64,000 nt of DNA from Streptomyces sp. NBC_00358 (GCF_036099295.1 NZ_CP107976.1:4154001-4218000), one strand, 5' to 3'. Counted from the first letter of the stretch, positions 17,946-27,173 are shown. Numbers and translations are program-made. Notes: generated by a model from the sequence alone, not told the origin.

Positions 17946-18989
17946 ATGCGGAGTTTCCTGAAGCCGGCCGCCGGGGTCGCCTTCCTGGTGTCGCTGGCCT
18001 GTGCGGGGTGCTCCGCGGGCAGCGGTGACGCCCCGGACACGGCGTCCGGGGGGCCCGGCGGGACGACGGCCGCGGCGGCGGCACCGAACGCGGGCGCGGC
18101 GAAGTCCTCGGGCACCGCGTACGCCCCGTACGTCAGTGCCACGACCCCCGTCGGCACCGACTCGGCGGGATCGCCGGCCACCTACAACCTGGCCTTCGTG
18201 ATCTCCGACGGGAGCGGTTGCGTACCGAAGTGGGACGGGATGTACGCCATCGGCGACGCGGCCGTGAAGTCCCGGATCTCGGCCCTCAGGAAGTCCGGCG
18301 CGAGTGTCCGGGTGTCGTTCGGCGGCGCGGACGGCAAGGAACTGGCGTCGACGTGCGACAACGCGACCGACCTCGCGGCGGCCTACGGCGCGGCGCTGGA
18401 CGCGGCCGGCTCCGCACAGGCGGACTTCGACGTCGAGGGCGTCCAGTTGAGCGACTCCGGTTCGGTCGCGCTGCGTTCCGAGGCCATCGCGCTGCTCCAG
18501 AAGAAGCGCCCCGGCCTGACGGTGTCCTTCACCCTGCCGGTGATGCCGTCCGGCCTCGACGCCGACGGCCTGGCCTTGCTGGAATCCGCCAACGACCACT
18601 CCGTGGACGTCTCCACCGTCAACATCATGACCATGAACTACGGCAGTTCGTTCACGGACGACATGGGCGGCTACGCGATCACGTCCGCCGAGGCGACCCA
18701 CGACCAGTTGAAGAAGGTGTTCGGACTGTCGAGCGGCGGCGCCTGGCGGGGGCTCGCGCTCACCTCGATGATCGGCGTGAACGACGTGCACAACGAGACG
18801 TTCGGCCTCTCGGACGCGGCGCGGGTAAGGGCGTTCGCCGAGAAGAAGGGGGTGGCCTGGGTGTCGATGTGGGCGTCGTTCCGGGACCAGCAGTGCGAGA
18901 AGGGCAGCGCCACGGCCGGTGACGCGTCGACCGACTGCAGTGGCGTGAAGCAGAGTTCGGGGGCGTTCGCGAAGGCGTTGGCCGGCTGA
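17946..18989 (+). CDS. Exported GH18 chitinase-like protein
   Basis: A 347-residue exported protein. The N-terminus has a signal with a lipoprotein-like end (LACAGCS, but Cys at -3 is unusual for a lipobox) and an Ala/Gly-rich linker to residue 60. The rest is a TIM-barrel-like GH18 domain with SFGGADGKEL, the catalytic-type DFDVEGVQL (D-x-D-x-E), MTMNYG and WVSMWASFRD. Streptomyces GH18 proteins of this size act on chitin or related N-acetylglucosamine polymers. It is divergent from the operon that probably makes such a polymer, so turnover of that polymer is possible. Confidence 0.8.
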   Translation: MRSFLKPAAGVAFLVSLACAGCSAGSGDAPDTASGGPGGTTAAAAAPNAGAAKSSGTAYAPYVSATTPVGTDSAGSPATYNLAFVISDGSGCVPKWDGMYAIGDAAVKSRISALRKSGASVRVSFGGADGKELASTCDNATDLAAAYGAALDAAGSAQADFDVEGVQLSDSGSVALRSEAIALLQKKRPGLTVSFTLPVMPSGLDADGLALLESANDHSVDVSTVNIMTMNYGSSFTDDMGGYAITSAEATHDQLKKVFGLSSGGAWRGLALTSMIGVNDVHNETFGLSDAARVRAFAEKKGVAWVSMWASFRDQQCEKGSATAGDASTDCSGVKQSSGAFAKALAG

Positions 18990-19009
18990 TCCGACGGCAC
19001 GTGCCGTGA

Positions 19010-19609
19010 TCAGCGGGCGCGGTACACCAGTCGCCCGCCGATCACGGTCGCCACGCAGGTCCCCGCACCGCGCCGGACCAGTTCGTCGCGGTCCGCCACG
19101 TCGAACACGGCGAACCGGGCGGGGCCGCCCGGCACCAGCCCCGGCAGCAGGATCAGCGGGGTCGGGGACAGCGACGCCGGCCCCACGAGCGGGTCCGGCC
19201 GCCGCCCCACCGCGAGACCGACCCTGCGCACCGCGTCGACCACGACTCGCGACCGCAGGTCACCGGCCACCGCCACCGTGCCGTGCGCCAGCAACCGCTG
19301 GATCCCGCGCCGCGCGCTCGCGCCGACGCGTGCGGGATCGGCGCGGAAGATCCGCTTGGCCCGCTCCCCGCCGATGGGCTCCGTGCCGAAGCCTTCGGCC
19401 TCGCGCGGGTCCGGGTGGTACACGGCCTCCAGGAGCTCCGGGCCGTACGGGTTGAGCAGTCCCGGCGTCAGGATGCCGGGCCAGCGGCGCACCCTCGCAT
19501 CCGGGTGGGCGGCGGCCAGTTCCTCGTACGGGCCGACGGCGGCGACGGCTGCCCCGTCGACCAGGACCGAGGTCCCGGCCGACTGCTCGGCTACGTGAAG
19601 TGTCAGCAC
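19010..19609 (-). CDS. Amidohydrolase-like companion of MqnC, lacking the metal-binding HxH
   Basis: A 199-residue protein that resembles the composite beta-domain plus fragments of imidazolonepropionase or aminofutalosine deaminase-type amidohydrolases. The usual PGLVNAHTH segment is replaced by TPGLLNPYGPELLE, so the metal-binding histidines are missing. The length is about half that of the family. The C-terminus keeps the closing strand pattern VIGGRLVYRAR. GTG 19609 lies 7 nt after mqnC on the same strand, so it is probably co-transcribed. It may be a catalytically dead partner or a remnant of the futalosine pathway deaminase; function unproven. Confidence 0.7.
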   Translation of the reverse strand: MLTLHVAEQSAGTSVLVDGAAVAAVGPYEELAAAHPDARVRRWPGILTPGLLNPYGPELLEAVYHPDPREAEGFGTEPIGGERAKRIFRADPARVGASARRGIQRLLAHGTVAVAGDLRSRVVVDAVRRVGLAVGRRPDPLVGPASLSPTPLILLPGLVPGGPARFAVFDVADRDELVRRGAGTCVATVIGGRLVYRAR

Positions 19610-19616
19610 AGTGGGA

Positions 19617-20816
19617 TCAGTTGGACGCGAGCAGCTTCAGCTCGGGGTGGGCCGTGCCACCCTCGATCGCCGTCGAGGAGATGTGGGACATGACGCGCTC
19701 GTCGACCGGGTCGTCCGCCGGGTCGTCGTGGACGACGATGTGCTCGTACGTCGTGGTCCGCTGGGCCGGGACACGGCCCGCCTTGCGGATCAGGTCGATG
19801 ATCTCCATGCGGTTGGAGCGGTGCTTCGCGCCGGCGGAGGAGACGACGTTCTCCTCCAGCATGATCGAGCCGAGGTCGTCCGCGCCGTAGTGCAGGGAGA
19901 GCTGGCCGACCTCCTTGCCGGTGGTCAGCCAGGAGCCCTGGATGTGGGCGACGTTGTCGAGGAACAGGCGGGCGATCGCGATCATCCGCAGGTACTCGAA
20001 GAGGGTCGCCTGCGTACGGCCCTTCAGGTGGTTGTTCTCGGGCTGGTAGGTGTACGGGATGAAGGCGCGGAAGCCGCCCGTCCGGTCCTGTACGTCACGG
20101 ATCATCCGCAGGTGCTCGATGCGCTCGGCGTTGGTCTCGCCGGTGCCCATCAGCATGGTGGACGTCGACTCGACGCCCAGTCCGTGCGAGATCTCCATGA
20201 TCTCCAGCCACCGCTCGCCGGACTCCTTGAGGGGGGCGATCGCCTTGCGGGGGCGGGCCGGGAGGAGTTCGGCGCCGGCGCCCGCGAAGGAGTCGAGGCC
20301 GGCGGTGTGGATCCGCTGGATGGCCTCCTCCACCGACACCTTGGAGATGCGGGCCATGTGCTCGACCTCGGACGCGCCGAGGGAGTGGATGACCAGCTCG
20401 GGGTAGGCGGCCTTGATCGCGGCGAAGTGCTTCTCGTAGTACTCGACGCCGTAGTCCGGGTGGTGTCCGCCCTGGAACATGATCTGGGTGCCGCCCAGCT
20501 CGACGGTCTCCGCGCAGCGGCGCAGGATGTCGTCGAGGTCGCGCGTCCAGCCCTTGGCGGTGTCCTTGGGGGCCGCGTAGAACGCGCAGAACTTGCACGC
20601 CGTGACGCACACGTTCGTGTAGTTGATGTTGCGCTCGATGATGTACGTCGCGATGTGCTCGGTACCCGCGTACCTGCGGCGGCGCACGGCGTCGGCGGCT
20701 GCGCCGAGCGCGTGCAGCGGGGCGTCGCGGTAGAGGACGAGCGCCTCTTCCGGAGTGATCCGCCCACCCTCGGCGGCGCGGTCCAGCACGGACTGAAGGT
20801 CGGCCTTCTCGGTCAC
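19617..20816 (-). CDS. mqnC: Cyclic dehypoxanthinyl futalosine synthase
   Basis: A 399-residue radical-SAM enzyme that cyclises dehypoxanthine futalosine in the futalosine route to menaquinone. The cluster motif CVTACKFC (CxxxCxxC) is near residue 75, followed by GGTQIMFQGGHHPDYG, and HTAGLDSFAGAGAE and FIPYTYQPENN mid-protein, all typical of MqnC. GTG 20816 follows an AAGGGA ribosome site. The other cluster members here are mqnA (53.5 kb), mqnE (61.9 kb), mqnM and mqnP. mqnB and mqnD are not in the window. Confidence 0.95.
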   Translation of the reverse strand: MTEKADLQSVLDRAAEGGRITPEEALVLYRDAPLHALGAAADAVRRRRYAGTEHIATYIIERNINYTNVCVTACKFCAFYAAPKDTAKGWTRDLDDILRRCAETVELGGTQIMFQGGHHPDYGVEYYEKHFAAIKAAYPELVIHSLGASEVEHMARISKVSVEEAIQRIHTAGLDSFAGAGAELLPARPRKAIAPLKESGERWLEIMEISHGLGVESTSTMLMGTGETNAERIEHLRMIRDVQDRTGGFRAFIPYTYQPENNHLKGRTQATLFEYLRMIAIARLFLDNVAHIQGSWLTTGKEVGQLSLHYGADDLGSIMLEENVVSSAGAKHRSNRMEIIDLIRKAGRVPAQRTTTYEHIVVHDDPADDPVDERVMSHISSTAIEGGTAHPELKLLASN

Positions 20817-20888
20817 CGGGAGCGTCCCTTTCGTAAGGGTTGTGGACAGACTCGACCACCCTACGCCAGCCCGTCGCGCGGGCCGACG

Positions 20889-21623
20889 TCAGGCCGCGTA
20901 AGCCCCGATCAGAATTCCCACGTACGCCCCCGCGATCAGGAACGGGCCGAAGGGGATCGACGTCTTGCGCCCCGCGCGCCGCATGACGACCAGCCCCAGC
21001 CCGTACAGCCCGCCGAACAGGAACCCGGCGAAGGTCCCCAGGACCACCACGCTCCACCCGTACCAGCCGAGCACCGCGCCGAGACCGAGGGCCAGTTTCA
21101 CATCGCCGAACCCCATGCCGTTCGGGTTGACGAGGAACAGCACGAAGTAGCCGCCGCCCAGGGCGAGCGACCCGAACAGCGCCGTCGCCCACTCCCCCGC
21201 GTGCTCGGGCAGGACGGCGGCCACCCCGAGCAGCACGAGCGCGGCCGCCGCGAGCGGCAGGGTCAGCGCGTCCGGCAGTCGCTGCACCCGGAAGTCCACG
21301 ACCGCGAGCAGGACGCCGAGCGGCGCGAGCAGCAGCCAGACGGCCAGCTCCGGACGCGTACCGGTCGCGAGGGCGAGCCCGGCACAGAGCAGGGCGGTGA
21401 CCGGCGACACGAGGAGGACGCCGGGGCCGTACCGGGTACCTCCGGGCGATCGGGCGGGGCCGAGCCACCCGCGCGCGGCCCCGGTGATCGGCAGCCCCTC
21501 GGGACAGCGGTCCCGCCACGGCTCGTCCGGCTCCACGGCGAACCGGTACGCGGGCCGGGGCACCAGCAGCCCGGCCGCCGCGCCCCAGAGGGCACCGGCG
21601 ACGACGAGCCAGAGGTCGAGATC
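20889..21623 (-). CDS. A24-family prepilin peptidase (TadV-like)
   Basis: A 244-residue polytopic membrane protease that cleaves Flp-type prepilins. The two catalytic aspartates are in VVDFRVQRLPD and GMGFGDVKLA, the family's D and GxGD motifs. About seven hydrophobic helices are visible. The N-terminal domain lacks the cysteine-rich methylase-like part seen in full PilD. GTG 21623 is chosen after GGGGGAA; ATG 21680 is an alternative. It belongs functionally with the Tad genes at 28482-35180. Confidence 0.87.
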   Translation of the reverse strand, partial: DLDLWLVVAGALWGAAAGLLVPRPAYRFAVEPDEPWRDRCPEGLPITGAARGWLGPARSPGGTRYGPGVLLVSPVTALLCAGLALATGTRPELAVWLLLAPLGVLLAVVDFRVQRLPDALTLPLAAAALVLLGVAAVLPEHAGEWATALFGSLALGGGYFVLFLVNPNGMGFGDVKLALGLGAVLGWYGWSVVVLGTFAGFLFGGLYGLGLVVMRRAGRKTSIPFGPFLIAGAYVGILIGAYAA

Positions 21624-21729
21624 CACGCGTTCCCCCAGGAAGGTCCAGTACGACGACCGCGAAGGCCGCGCCACCACCAACCGGCCGGTGACCGGCCCCG
21701 GAAGGGGTCCGGCCGCCGAGCCGGTGACG

Positions 21730-24700
21730 TCAGCCCAGCGCTGCCGTGCCGCTTCGCCAGGCCGGCAGCAGTTCGTCGAGCAGCGCCTCCGTCCGGGGCG
21801 GCAGCCCGCGCGCCCCGCTGCGGGCGACCAGATCGGCGGCGAGCCGCTTCAACCGGTCGTCGTCCCCCGTCGCGTGCGTCGCGCGCAGCAGTTCGTTCCA
21901 CAGCCGCTCGTCCCGCGGCGCCGAGTTCATCGAGGCGTTCAACGCCTCGATCGCCCTCTCCGCCCGGTCCTTCTCCAGGTGGAACGCGCAGAGGGCCAGA
22001 CCGATGTCCGCGACGAGCAGCGGCAGTTGGGCGTCGATGATCTCGTGGGTGAGCCAGCCGTAGCGCCCCTCGGGGCGGTCGGCGAGCAGCGGACCGCGGA
22101 CCAGGACGAGCGCGTCGGTGAGCAACCGCCCGCGCACCACACGGCTGTTGACGCCCTTGCCCTGCGTCGCCTCGTGGTAGAGGGAGCGCAGTACGTCCAG
22201 GTCGGAGACGACGGACTTGGCGAGCGTGAGCCGCCCGGTCCCGTCGGTGCCGAGGCGGGGTGTGCCGTCGGGGTCGTTGCCGAGCCAGCCGCGCAACCGC
22301 TCGACGAGCGCGTCGCGCACGTCCTCGGTGACACCCCGAGGCCACAGCGCGGAGGACAGCACGCGCGGGTGCACCCCTTCACGGTGCAGCAGGAGCAGCG
22401 CGAGGGCCTCGTGCAGCAGCGGACTGCGTTCGCCGTCGGGCGTCTCCAGGCCGATGATCTCGTACGGGCCGACAAGCCGCGCGTAGACGGCGGGCCGCCC
22501 CTGCTCGCTGACGTCGACGAGGAACGGCGGGGAGTTCGTCGGCCCGTCGGGGCCGCGGTCCGGGTCCGACTCCACGAAGAGCTCCACGACCGCCTGCTGC
22601 TGCGCGACGGGCAACATCTGCGCGTCGAGTTCGAGGCCGAGCAGCGGCGCGAGCAGTTTGCCCTCCCGAGTGATCTCCATCTCCCAGGCGGCGCCGGGCA
22701 GTTCACCGGACTCGGTTCCGACGAGGTAGCCGATCCCCAACCGTCCCGCGTCCGCGGCCAGTTCGGCGAGCCTGACGGCATCCTCGGCGGACGGTTCGAC
22801 GGCGAGGAGGACCAGGTGCGGGGCCCAACGGGTGTGCTGGGCGGGCCCGGTGCGGCCGGTGAGCACGGAGTCGTGACCGGCGGCGCCCAGCGCGCCCCGG
22901 CGCTGCCGTGTCTCCGCCTCCATCGTCTCGACGAGCGCCTCGACGTCGTCGAGATGGCGCAGCCGGTTGGGCGCGAGCGGGGTCAGGTCCTCGCCGAAGC
23001 CGACGAGCGTGATCGTCATCCGGTCCGACCAGCCGTTGGTGGCCAGCTCGGCGGCGACGGAGGCGAAGACCCCGGCCCGGTCGGCCGCGCTTCCGCTCAG
23101 CGAGACGATGCCGGGCACCGCTTCCAGGTTGAGCAGCAGCCGCGAGTCGTCCATGGTGCCGAGGCTCACGAGACCGGGGTACGGAGCGGCGGTGTCGACC
23201 TCTTCGTACCGCTCGGCGTCCGCCCGTGCCAGCATCCAGAATGTCTGGTCCTGGCCGAGCTGCCACGGCGCGGGCGGCTTTCCGGCCGGCTGGGCGAGCT
23301 GGAGGTGCAGATCGCCGTTGCCGCCGAGCCAGGCCGCGTAGACCGTCGGCAGCGGGCGGGACTCGGCGGCGAGAGCGCCCGCGAGTCCGCGCAGCGACAG
23401 ATCGAGGAGGCGTACGCCCTCGGGGTCGGCGCCGACGAGCAGCGCGTCCTGGGCGTCCGCGGCGGACCCGGTCGGAACCGGCGGCTCCATACCGCGCCGC
23501 CCGCCGACCGCGCCGAGCGCCGACTGCCACAGGGCCTGCCGCCGGCGTCGGCCGAGAGCGCCGAGGAGGCCGGCGGCGAGCAGGGGCGCGCCGACGAGTG
23601 CCTCGGGCAGCCCGAACCCGCTCTGCCCGGAGGCCTGCGAGCCCTGCCCGTCCCCCTGGTCGTGTCCGCCCTGTCCGTTCCGCTCGCCCTGTTCGTTCTG
23701 TCCGTTCCGGGCGTCCGATCCGGCTTCGGAGGTGGCGTGTTCCCCCTGCGGGCTGCCGTCGGCACCGCGCTCGGCGCCGGACCGCTGCTGGGGCACGTGA
23801 AGGTGCGCGGTGTCCCGATCGCCCTGGCCGCTCCGCCGGTCGGTGCCACCGGCCTGCTTGCCGCTGTTCTGCGTGCCGCCGGCCTGCTGGTGGTCACCGG
23901 TCCTGGAGTAGTCGTGGATCTGCTGCTGGACCTGCTGCGGAACCCGGGGCGTCGCGTCGGGCATCTCGACGAGTTCGCCGCCGTGGGCGTCGCCCGGCAT
24001 CTCCATGATCCAGCCGGGCCGGATCAGACTGGCCTCGGACAGCTTCGACCCGTCGGGCTGCGTCCGGTCCTTGTTGAGCTGGTAGATCTCCTTGTACCGG
24101 CGCCCGTCACCGAGGTGCCGCTGGGCGATCTCCCAGAGGGAGTCGTGGTGCCGGCCCTCGGGGGGCTGGATGCGGTAGTACTTCGTGTCGCCGTGCTGGG
24201 CGGACGCGCCGCCGTCCGGCGAGGACGCCGCCTGGGACGCGGCGTTGGCGGCCTGCTCGGCGACCGCGGCGGCCACACCGGCGGCGGCCTGCTCCCGCTG
24301 CTGCCCGAACAGTCCGCCGGGCGTCTGCTGGGCGGTCGCGACGGAACCGTGCTGGTTGCCATCCAGGCTCTGGCCGAGCTGCGACAGGCCCGGCGTGAAG
24401 CTCGCGGCGGCGGCACCGACGAGCAGGAGCGCCGCGACGAGCTGACGGGCCAGCAACTGGCTCGGCCCGGCGCCCGGTACGCGGTTCGGCAGCCCGACAC
24501 CGGACAGCGCGGCCTTCATCTCGACGAGCACGCACGCGGTGAACTGCGCCCACGCGAACCACACGAGGACCGTCAGCACATGGATGAACGTGCCGACGGT
24601 GATCTCCTGCTGGAGCCAGTCCCACGAGGGCGCTCCGTGCGGCAGCGGCCATCCCACCTCGACGACCAGCGCGCCGGGCACACCGACGAGCAGCACCAGC

Positions 24701-24831
24701 AGGGCGACGAGCGCCCCGAACGCCTTCACGAAGTCCCCGAACGTCCGGCGGCGCCGGGGCAGGGGCTGCGGCGTCCGATTCCTCGGAGCCGGCGAACCGC
24801 CCGTCGAACTGGAAGTGGTGCGTCGCGCCAT
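21730..24831 (-). CDS. Membrane LysM-BTAD regulatory protein linked to the Tad locus
   Basis: A 1033-residue multidomain protein. Three membrane helices lie at about residues 35-57, 75-105 and 130-150. A LysM-like domain follows (about 215-285, with DSLWEIAQRHLGDG and IYQLNKD). Next come a Gln/Gly/Asp-rich linker, another hydrophobic stretch near 430, and a C-terminal winged-helix plus BTAD (transcriptional activator) repeat from about 790 (LHEALALLLLHREGVHP, WLGNDPDGTPRL, ERAIEALNASMN). BTAD domains occur in SARP-type activators. Here the domain is tied to the membrane and a glycan-binding module, so it may sense the wall and control pilus genes. That role is inferred from position. Confidence 0.8.
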   Translation of the reverse strand: MARRTTSSSTGGSPAPRNRTPQPLPRRRRTFGDFVKAFGALVALLVLLVGVPGALVVEVGWPLPHGAPSWDWLQQEITVGTFIHVLTVLVWFAWAQFTACVLVEMKAALSGVGLPNRVPGAGPSQLLARQLVAALLLVGAAAASFTPGLSQLGQSLDGNQHGSVATAQQTPGGLFGQQREQAAAGVAAAVAEQAANAASQAASSPDGGASAQHGDTKYYRIQPPEGRHHDSLWEIAQRHLGDGRRYKEIYQLNKDRTQPDGSKLSEASLIRPGWIMEMPGDAHGGELVEMPDATPRVPQQVQQQIHDYSRTGDHQQAGGTQNSGKQAGGTDRRSGQGDRDTAHLHVPQQRSGAERGADGSPQGEHATSEAGSDARNGQNEQGERNGQGGHDQGDGQGSQASGQSGFGLPEALVGAPLLAAGLLGALGRRRRQALWQSALGAVGGRRGMEPPVPTGSAADAQDALLVGADPEGVRLLDLSLRGLAGALAAESRPLPTVYAAWLGGNGDLHLQLAQPAGKPPAPWQLGQDQTFWMLARADAERYEEVDTAAPYPGLVSLGTMDDSRLLLNLEAVPGIVSLSGSAADRAGVFASVAAELATNGWSDRMTITLVGFGEDLTPLAPNRLRHLDDVEALVETMEAETRQRRGALGAAGHDSVLTGRTGPAQHTRWAPHLVLLAVEPSAEDAVRLAELAADAGRLGIGYLVGTESGELPGAAWEMEITREGKLLAPLLGLELDAQMLPVAQQQAVVELFVESDPDRGPDGPTNSPPFLVDVSEQGRPAVYARLVGPYEIIGLETPDGERSPLLHEALALLLLHREGVHPRVLSSALWPRGVTEDVRDALVERLRGWLGNDPDGTPRLGTDGTGRLTLAKSVVSDLDVLRSLYHEATQGKGVNSRVVRGRLLTDALVLVRGPLLADRPEGRYGWLTHEIIDAQLPLLVADIGLALCAFHLEKDRAERAIEALNASMNSAPRDERLWNELLRATHATGDDDRLKRLAADLVARSGARGLPPRTEALLDELLPAWRSGTAALG

Positions 24832-25192
24832 GGCGGGTGTCCTGGGGTCGTGGGCCGTGTGGGAAAAGCGTGAGTTCGGGGGTGAACCGAGCCTACTGAG
24901 AGTTTAAGGAGGGTGTCGAAGACCGGGCAGGGGGCAAGGACCGACGGCCGCCCGATTCGTCACCGACCGCCCCGTAGAGCCGAGTTGCGGCCTCGCCCGA
25001 CGTTCCCCCCAGCCCGCCGCCCTTCACACGTTCACAACACTCGCGGGACCTCCCTCACGATCCCTGCACAATCGCCCTGTCGGCTCCTGAGACAGCCTTG
25101 AACGGGCCCCTGATGGCTTCGCTCTTCCTGACCGCATGGCGTACACGCCTCGCTCACCACAACGGCGTCTCTGCCACGGGGAATCCATCTGC
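24832..25192. other. Intergenic region without recognisable gene
   Basis: A 361-nt spacer with the promoter region of the LysM-BTAD gene on its left. I see no hairpin, operator or coding frame with homology in it. It marks the left border of the accessory stretch that splits the Tad locus. Confidence 0.5.
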
Positions 25193-25402
25193 ATGGCAAT
25201 CGACTACGACCTCGACATCGCGACGCGATCGTCCTCGGCCGAAGTTGCGGCCCACCTCGCCGAGATCGGCCGGGAAGCCGGCCTGTTCGACGAATCGATC
25301 ACGGGCGAACGGTTGGCGGACAAGGGGACGTTCGACCACACGGGGCTGGGGACCTGCTTCGCCTGGGGATCGACGAGGCCCGAGTCGACGAACTGTGCGT
25401 AG
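25193..25402 (+). pseudogene. Truncated immunity-like (SitI3-type) remnant
   Basis: The frame from ATG 25193 encodes 69 residues beginning MAIDYDLDIATRSSSAEVAA, then REAGLFDESITGERL. This looks like the first third of the SitI3-type immunity family, whose members are normally about 130-150 residues. After 'GLGT' the sequence loses the family pattern and stops, so it appears frameshifted or deleted. Family assignment is from memory of the N-terminal pattern and needs confirmation. Confidence 0.45.
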
Positions 25403-25471
25403 ACCGCCGCGCTTTCGGAATCGACGGTCCGCCGGGCGGTAGCCAGCCCTTCTGTCCGTCGTGATCAACGA

Positions 25472-25876
25472 CTAGGCCGCGGCCAGGTCGCACCACACGT
25501 ACTTGCCGATGTCGCCGCCCTGCCGCAGGGGATGCCAGCCCCAGTCGTCGGCGCAGGCTCGCACGAGGACGAGACCCCGGCCCGCTTCCTCATCGCCGGA
25601 GGCCATCGCCACGTCGTACGGCGGCGGCACCGGGCTCGCGTCCCACGCACCGATCCGCAGCACCCCGCCCCGCCAGTGCAGCCGCAGGGCAGCCGGGCCC
25701 TTCGTATGCCGTACCGCGTTGGAGACCAGCTCCGCCGCCAGCAACTCGGCGACGTCCGCGAGGCGGATCAGCCCGTGAAGGGTGAGGATCAGACGGACGG
25801 TACGGCGGCAGACGGTCACCGCGCGGGCGTCCTGGGGGATGTGCAGGGCGTAGGTCCAGGGTTCGGTTTCGGGCAT
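25472..25876 (-). CDS. Anti-sigma-factor-like ATP-binding protein (HATPase_c/RsbW-like)
   Basis: A 134-residue single-domain GHKL ATPase related to RsbW/SpoIIAB. The N-box is ELVSNAVRHTKG and the G-box GRGLVLVRACADDWG. Streptomyces have dozens of these; many control sigma factors or partner with WhiJ-like regulators. It is divergent from the XRE gene at 26108, and together with that gene and the DUF397 gene it forms the three-part WhiJ/AbaA-type arrangement. Partners are not known. Confidence 0.85.
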   Translation of the reverse strand: MPETEPWTYALHIPQDARAVTVCRRTVRLILTLHGLIRLADVAELLAAELVSNAVRHTKGPAALRLHWRGGVLRIGAWDASPVPPPYDVAMASGDEEAGRGLVLVRACADDWGWHPLRQGGDIGKYVWCDLAAA

Positions 25877-26107
25877 GCGTGAACTCCGTTCGTGACATGA
25901 GGAGTTGATGGCAGTCGTCGATTCCGGGCGGTGGCAGTGCCACAGCCGTCACAGCCGGACGGAGTGGTGCGCTTCCGAGGTCCCGGGGTATCGCAGCGTG
26001 TGCGTTGCGTCACCGACGGTAGACTTATTTATTTAGGTTCCACAAGGCGATCGCGTAATCTGCCTCCGAACGGGTCGCGCTCGCAGGCGCATTGAGAGGG
26101 GAACCCG

Positions 26108-26959
26108 ATGGCATTGAGGCGCGACGCAACGGCACGCCAGACGCGCCTGGCGGCCGAACTGCGCAGACTCCGCGAGGCGGCAGGCCTCGCGTCACGAGAA
26201 GCGGCAACCCTGCTCGGCGTAAGTCCCGCGCAGATCAGTCAGATCGAGACGGCCCTCGCCGGCGTGAGCGAGAAGCGGCTACGCCGACTTGCGGCGCACT
26301 ACGTCTGCACGGACGAGGAGTTCGTGGACGCCTTGGCCGCCATGGCGACTGACCGGACGCACGGCTGGTGGGAGCAGTATCGCGGCCTGCTGCCCACGCC
26401 GTTCCTCGACCTCGCCGAACTGGAACATCACGCGACCTTTCTGCGGGAGGCCCAGTTCCTGTACATCCCCGGACTCCTCCAGACGGAGGACTACGCTCGC
26501 GCGGTCTTCTCCTATCGGGTACCCGAACTTCCCGCTGAAGAGATCGAGTTGCGCGTGCGGCACCGGATACAACGCAAGGTGATCCTCAAAGGCCGGGCAC
26601 CGACGCGGTACGACGGTGTCGTCCACGAGGCGGCGCTGCGCATCATGGTCGGCGACCGCGCGACCGCCCGGGCCCAACTCGCCCACCTGCTCGAACTCTC
26701 CGAAGCTGACCACATCACCGTGCGTGTCATCCCCTTCGACCTGGAGGGGTTCGGCGGCGCCACGAGTGCCATGGCGTACGCGGGAGGTTCCGTGTCGAAG
26801 CTGGACACCGTGGTACGCGACGCCCCCCAGGGCGCGGCCTTCATCGACTCCGAAGCCCAACTCAACGCCTATCGCACGCTCTTCCGTAAGGTGGTGGCTG
26901 TGTCGCTGGGCGCCGACCGGACTCGCGACTTCATCCACAGGTTGACGAAGGAGCTGTGA
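26108..26959 (+). CDS. XRE-family regulator with DUF5753 (WhiJ-like)
   Basis: A 283-residue DNA-binding protein. The N-terminal helix-turn-helix (about residues 15-70, REAATLLGVSPAQISQIETAL) is followed by the DUF5753 domain, recognisable by FLREAQFLYIPGLLQTEDYA and VIPFDLEGFGGATSAM. WhiJ and its paralogues in S. coelicolor have this architecture and are linked to control of development, each usually next to a small DUF397 protein and an anti-sigma-like ATPase, as here. ATG 26108 follows GAGAGGGG. Target genes are unknown. Confidence 0.9.
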   Translation: MALRRDATARQTRLAAELRRLREAAGLASREAATLLGVSPAQISQIETALAGVSEKRLRRLAAHYVCTDEEFVDALAAMATDRTHGWWEQYRGLLPTPFLDLAELEHHATFLREAQFLYIPGLLQTEDYARAVFSYRVPELPAEEIELRVRHRIQRKVILKGRAPTRYDGVVHEAALRIMVGDRATARAQLAHLLELSEADHITVRVIPFDLEGFGGATSAMAYAGGSVSKLDTVVRDAPQGAAFIDSEAQLNAYRTLFRKVVAVSLGADRTRDFIHRLTKEL

Positions 26960-26966
26960 GAGCCCC

Positions 26967-27173
26967 GTGAGCACCCCCGCCGACTGGCAGAAGTCGTCCT
27001 ATTCAGGCCCCGGTGACGGGGACTCCTGCGTCGAACTCGCCTCCACCCCCGCCACCCTCCACCTCCGCGAGTCCGACGACCCCGCCACCGTCCTCTCCAT
27101 CACCCCGGCCTCCGTCGGCCACCTCCTCAAGGCCATACGCACCGGGGCGGTCGCCGCGCCCCGGACGACGTAA
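26967..27173 (+). CDS. DUF397 small protein, partner of the XRE regulator
   Basis: A 68-residue DUF397 protein with the family signature DWQKSSYSGPGDGDSCVELA and a C-terminal strand region. GTG 26967 is 7 nt after the regulator's stop, so the two are co-translated. In Streptomyces these proteins accompany WhiJ-like regulators and are thought to act as antagonists or co-regulators, probably by direct binding. Confidence 0.9.
   Translation: MSTPADWQKSSYSGPGDGDSCVELASTPATLHLRESDDPATVLSITPASVGHLLKAIRTGAVAAPRTT

Noticed and set aside
21397..24873. A 1158-codon open frame on the plus strand opposite the LysM-BTAD gene
   Set aside because: Antisense shadow: low-complexity Arg/Gly/Val protein with no recognisable domain, fully overlapped by a gene with clear membrane helices and domains.
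25193..25460. An intact SitI3-type immunity gene with toxin partner
   Set aside because: Only the N-terminal third is recognisable and no toxin gene is adjacent; recorded as a remnant.
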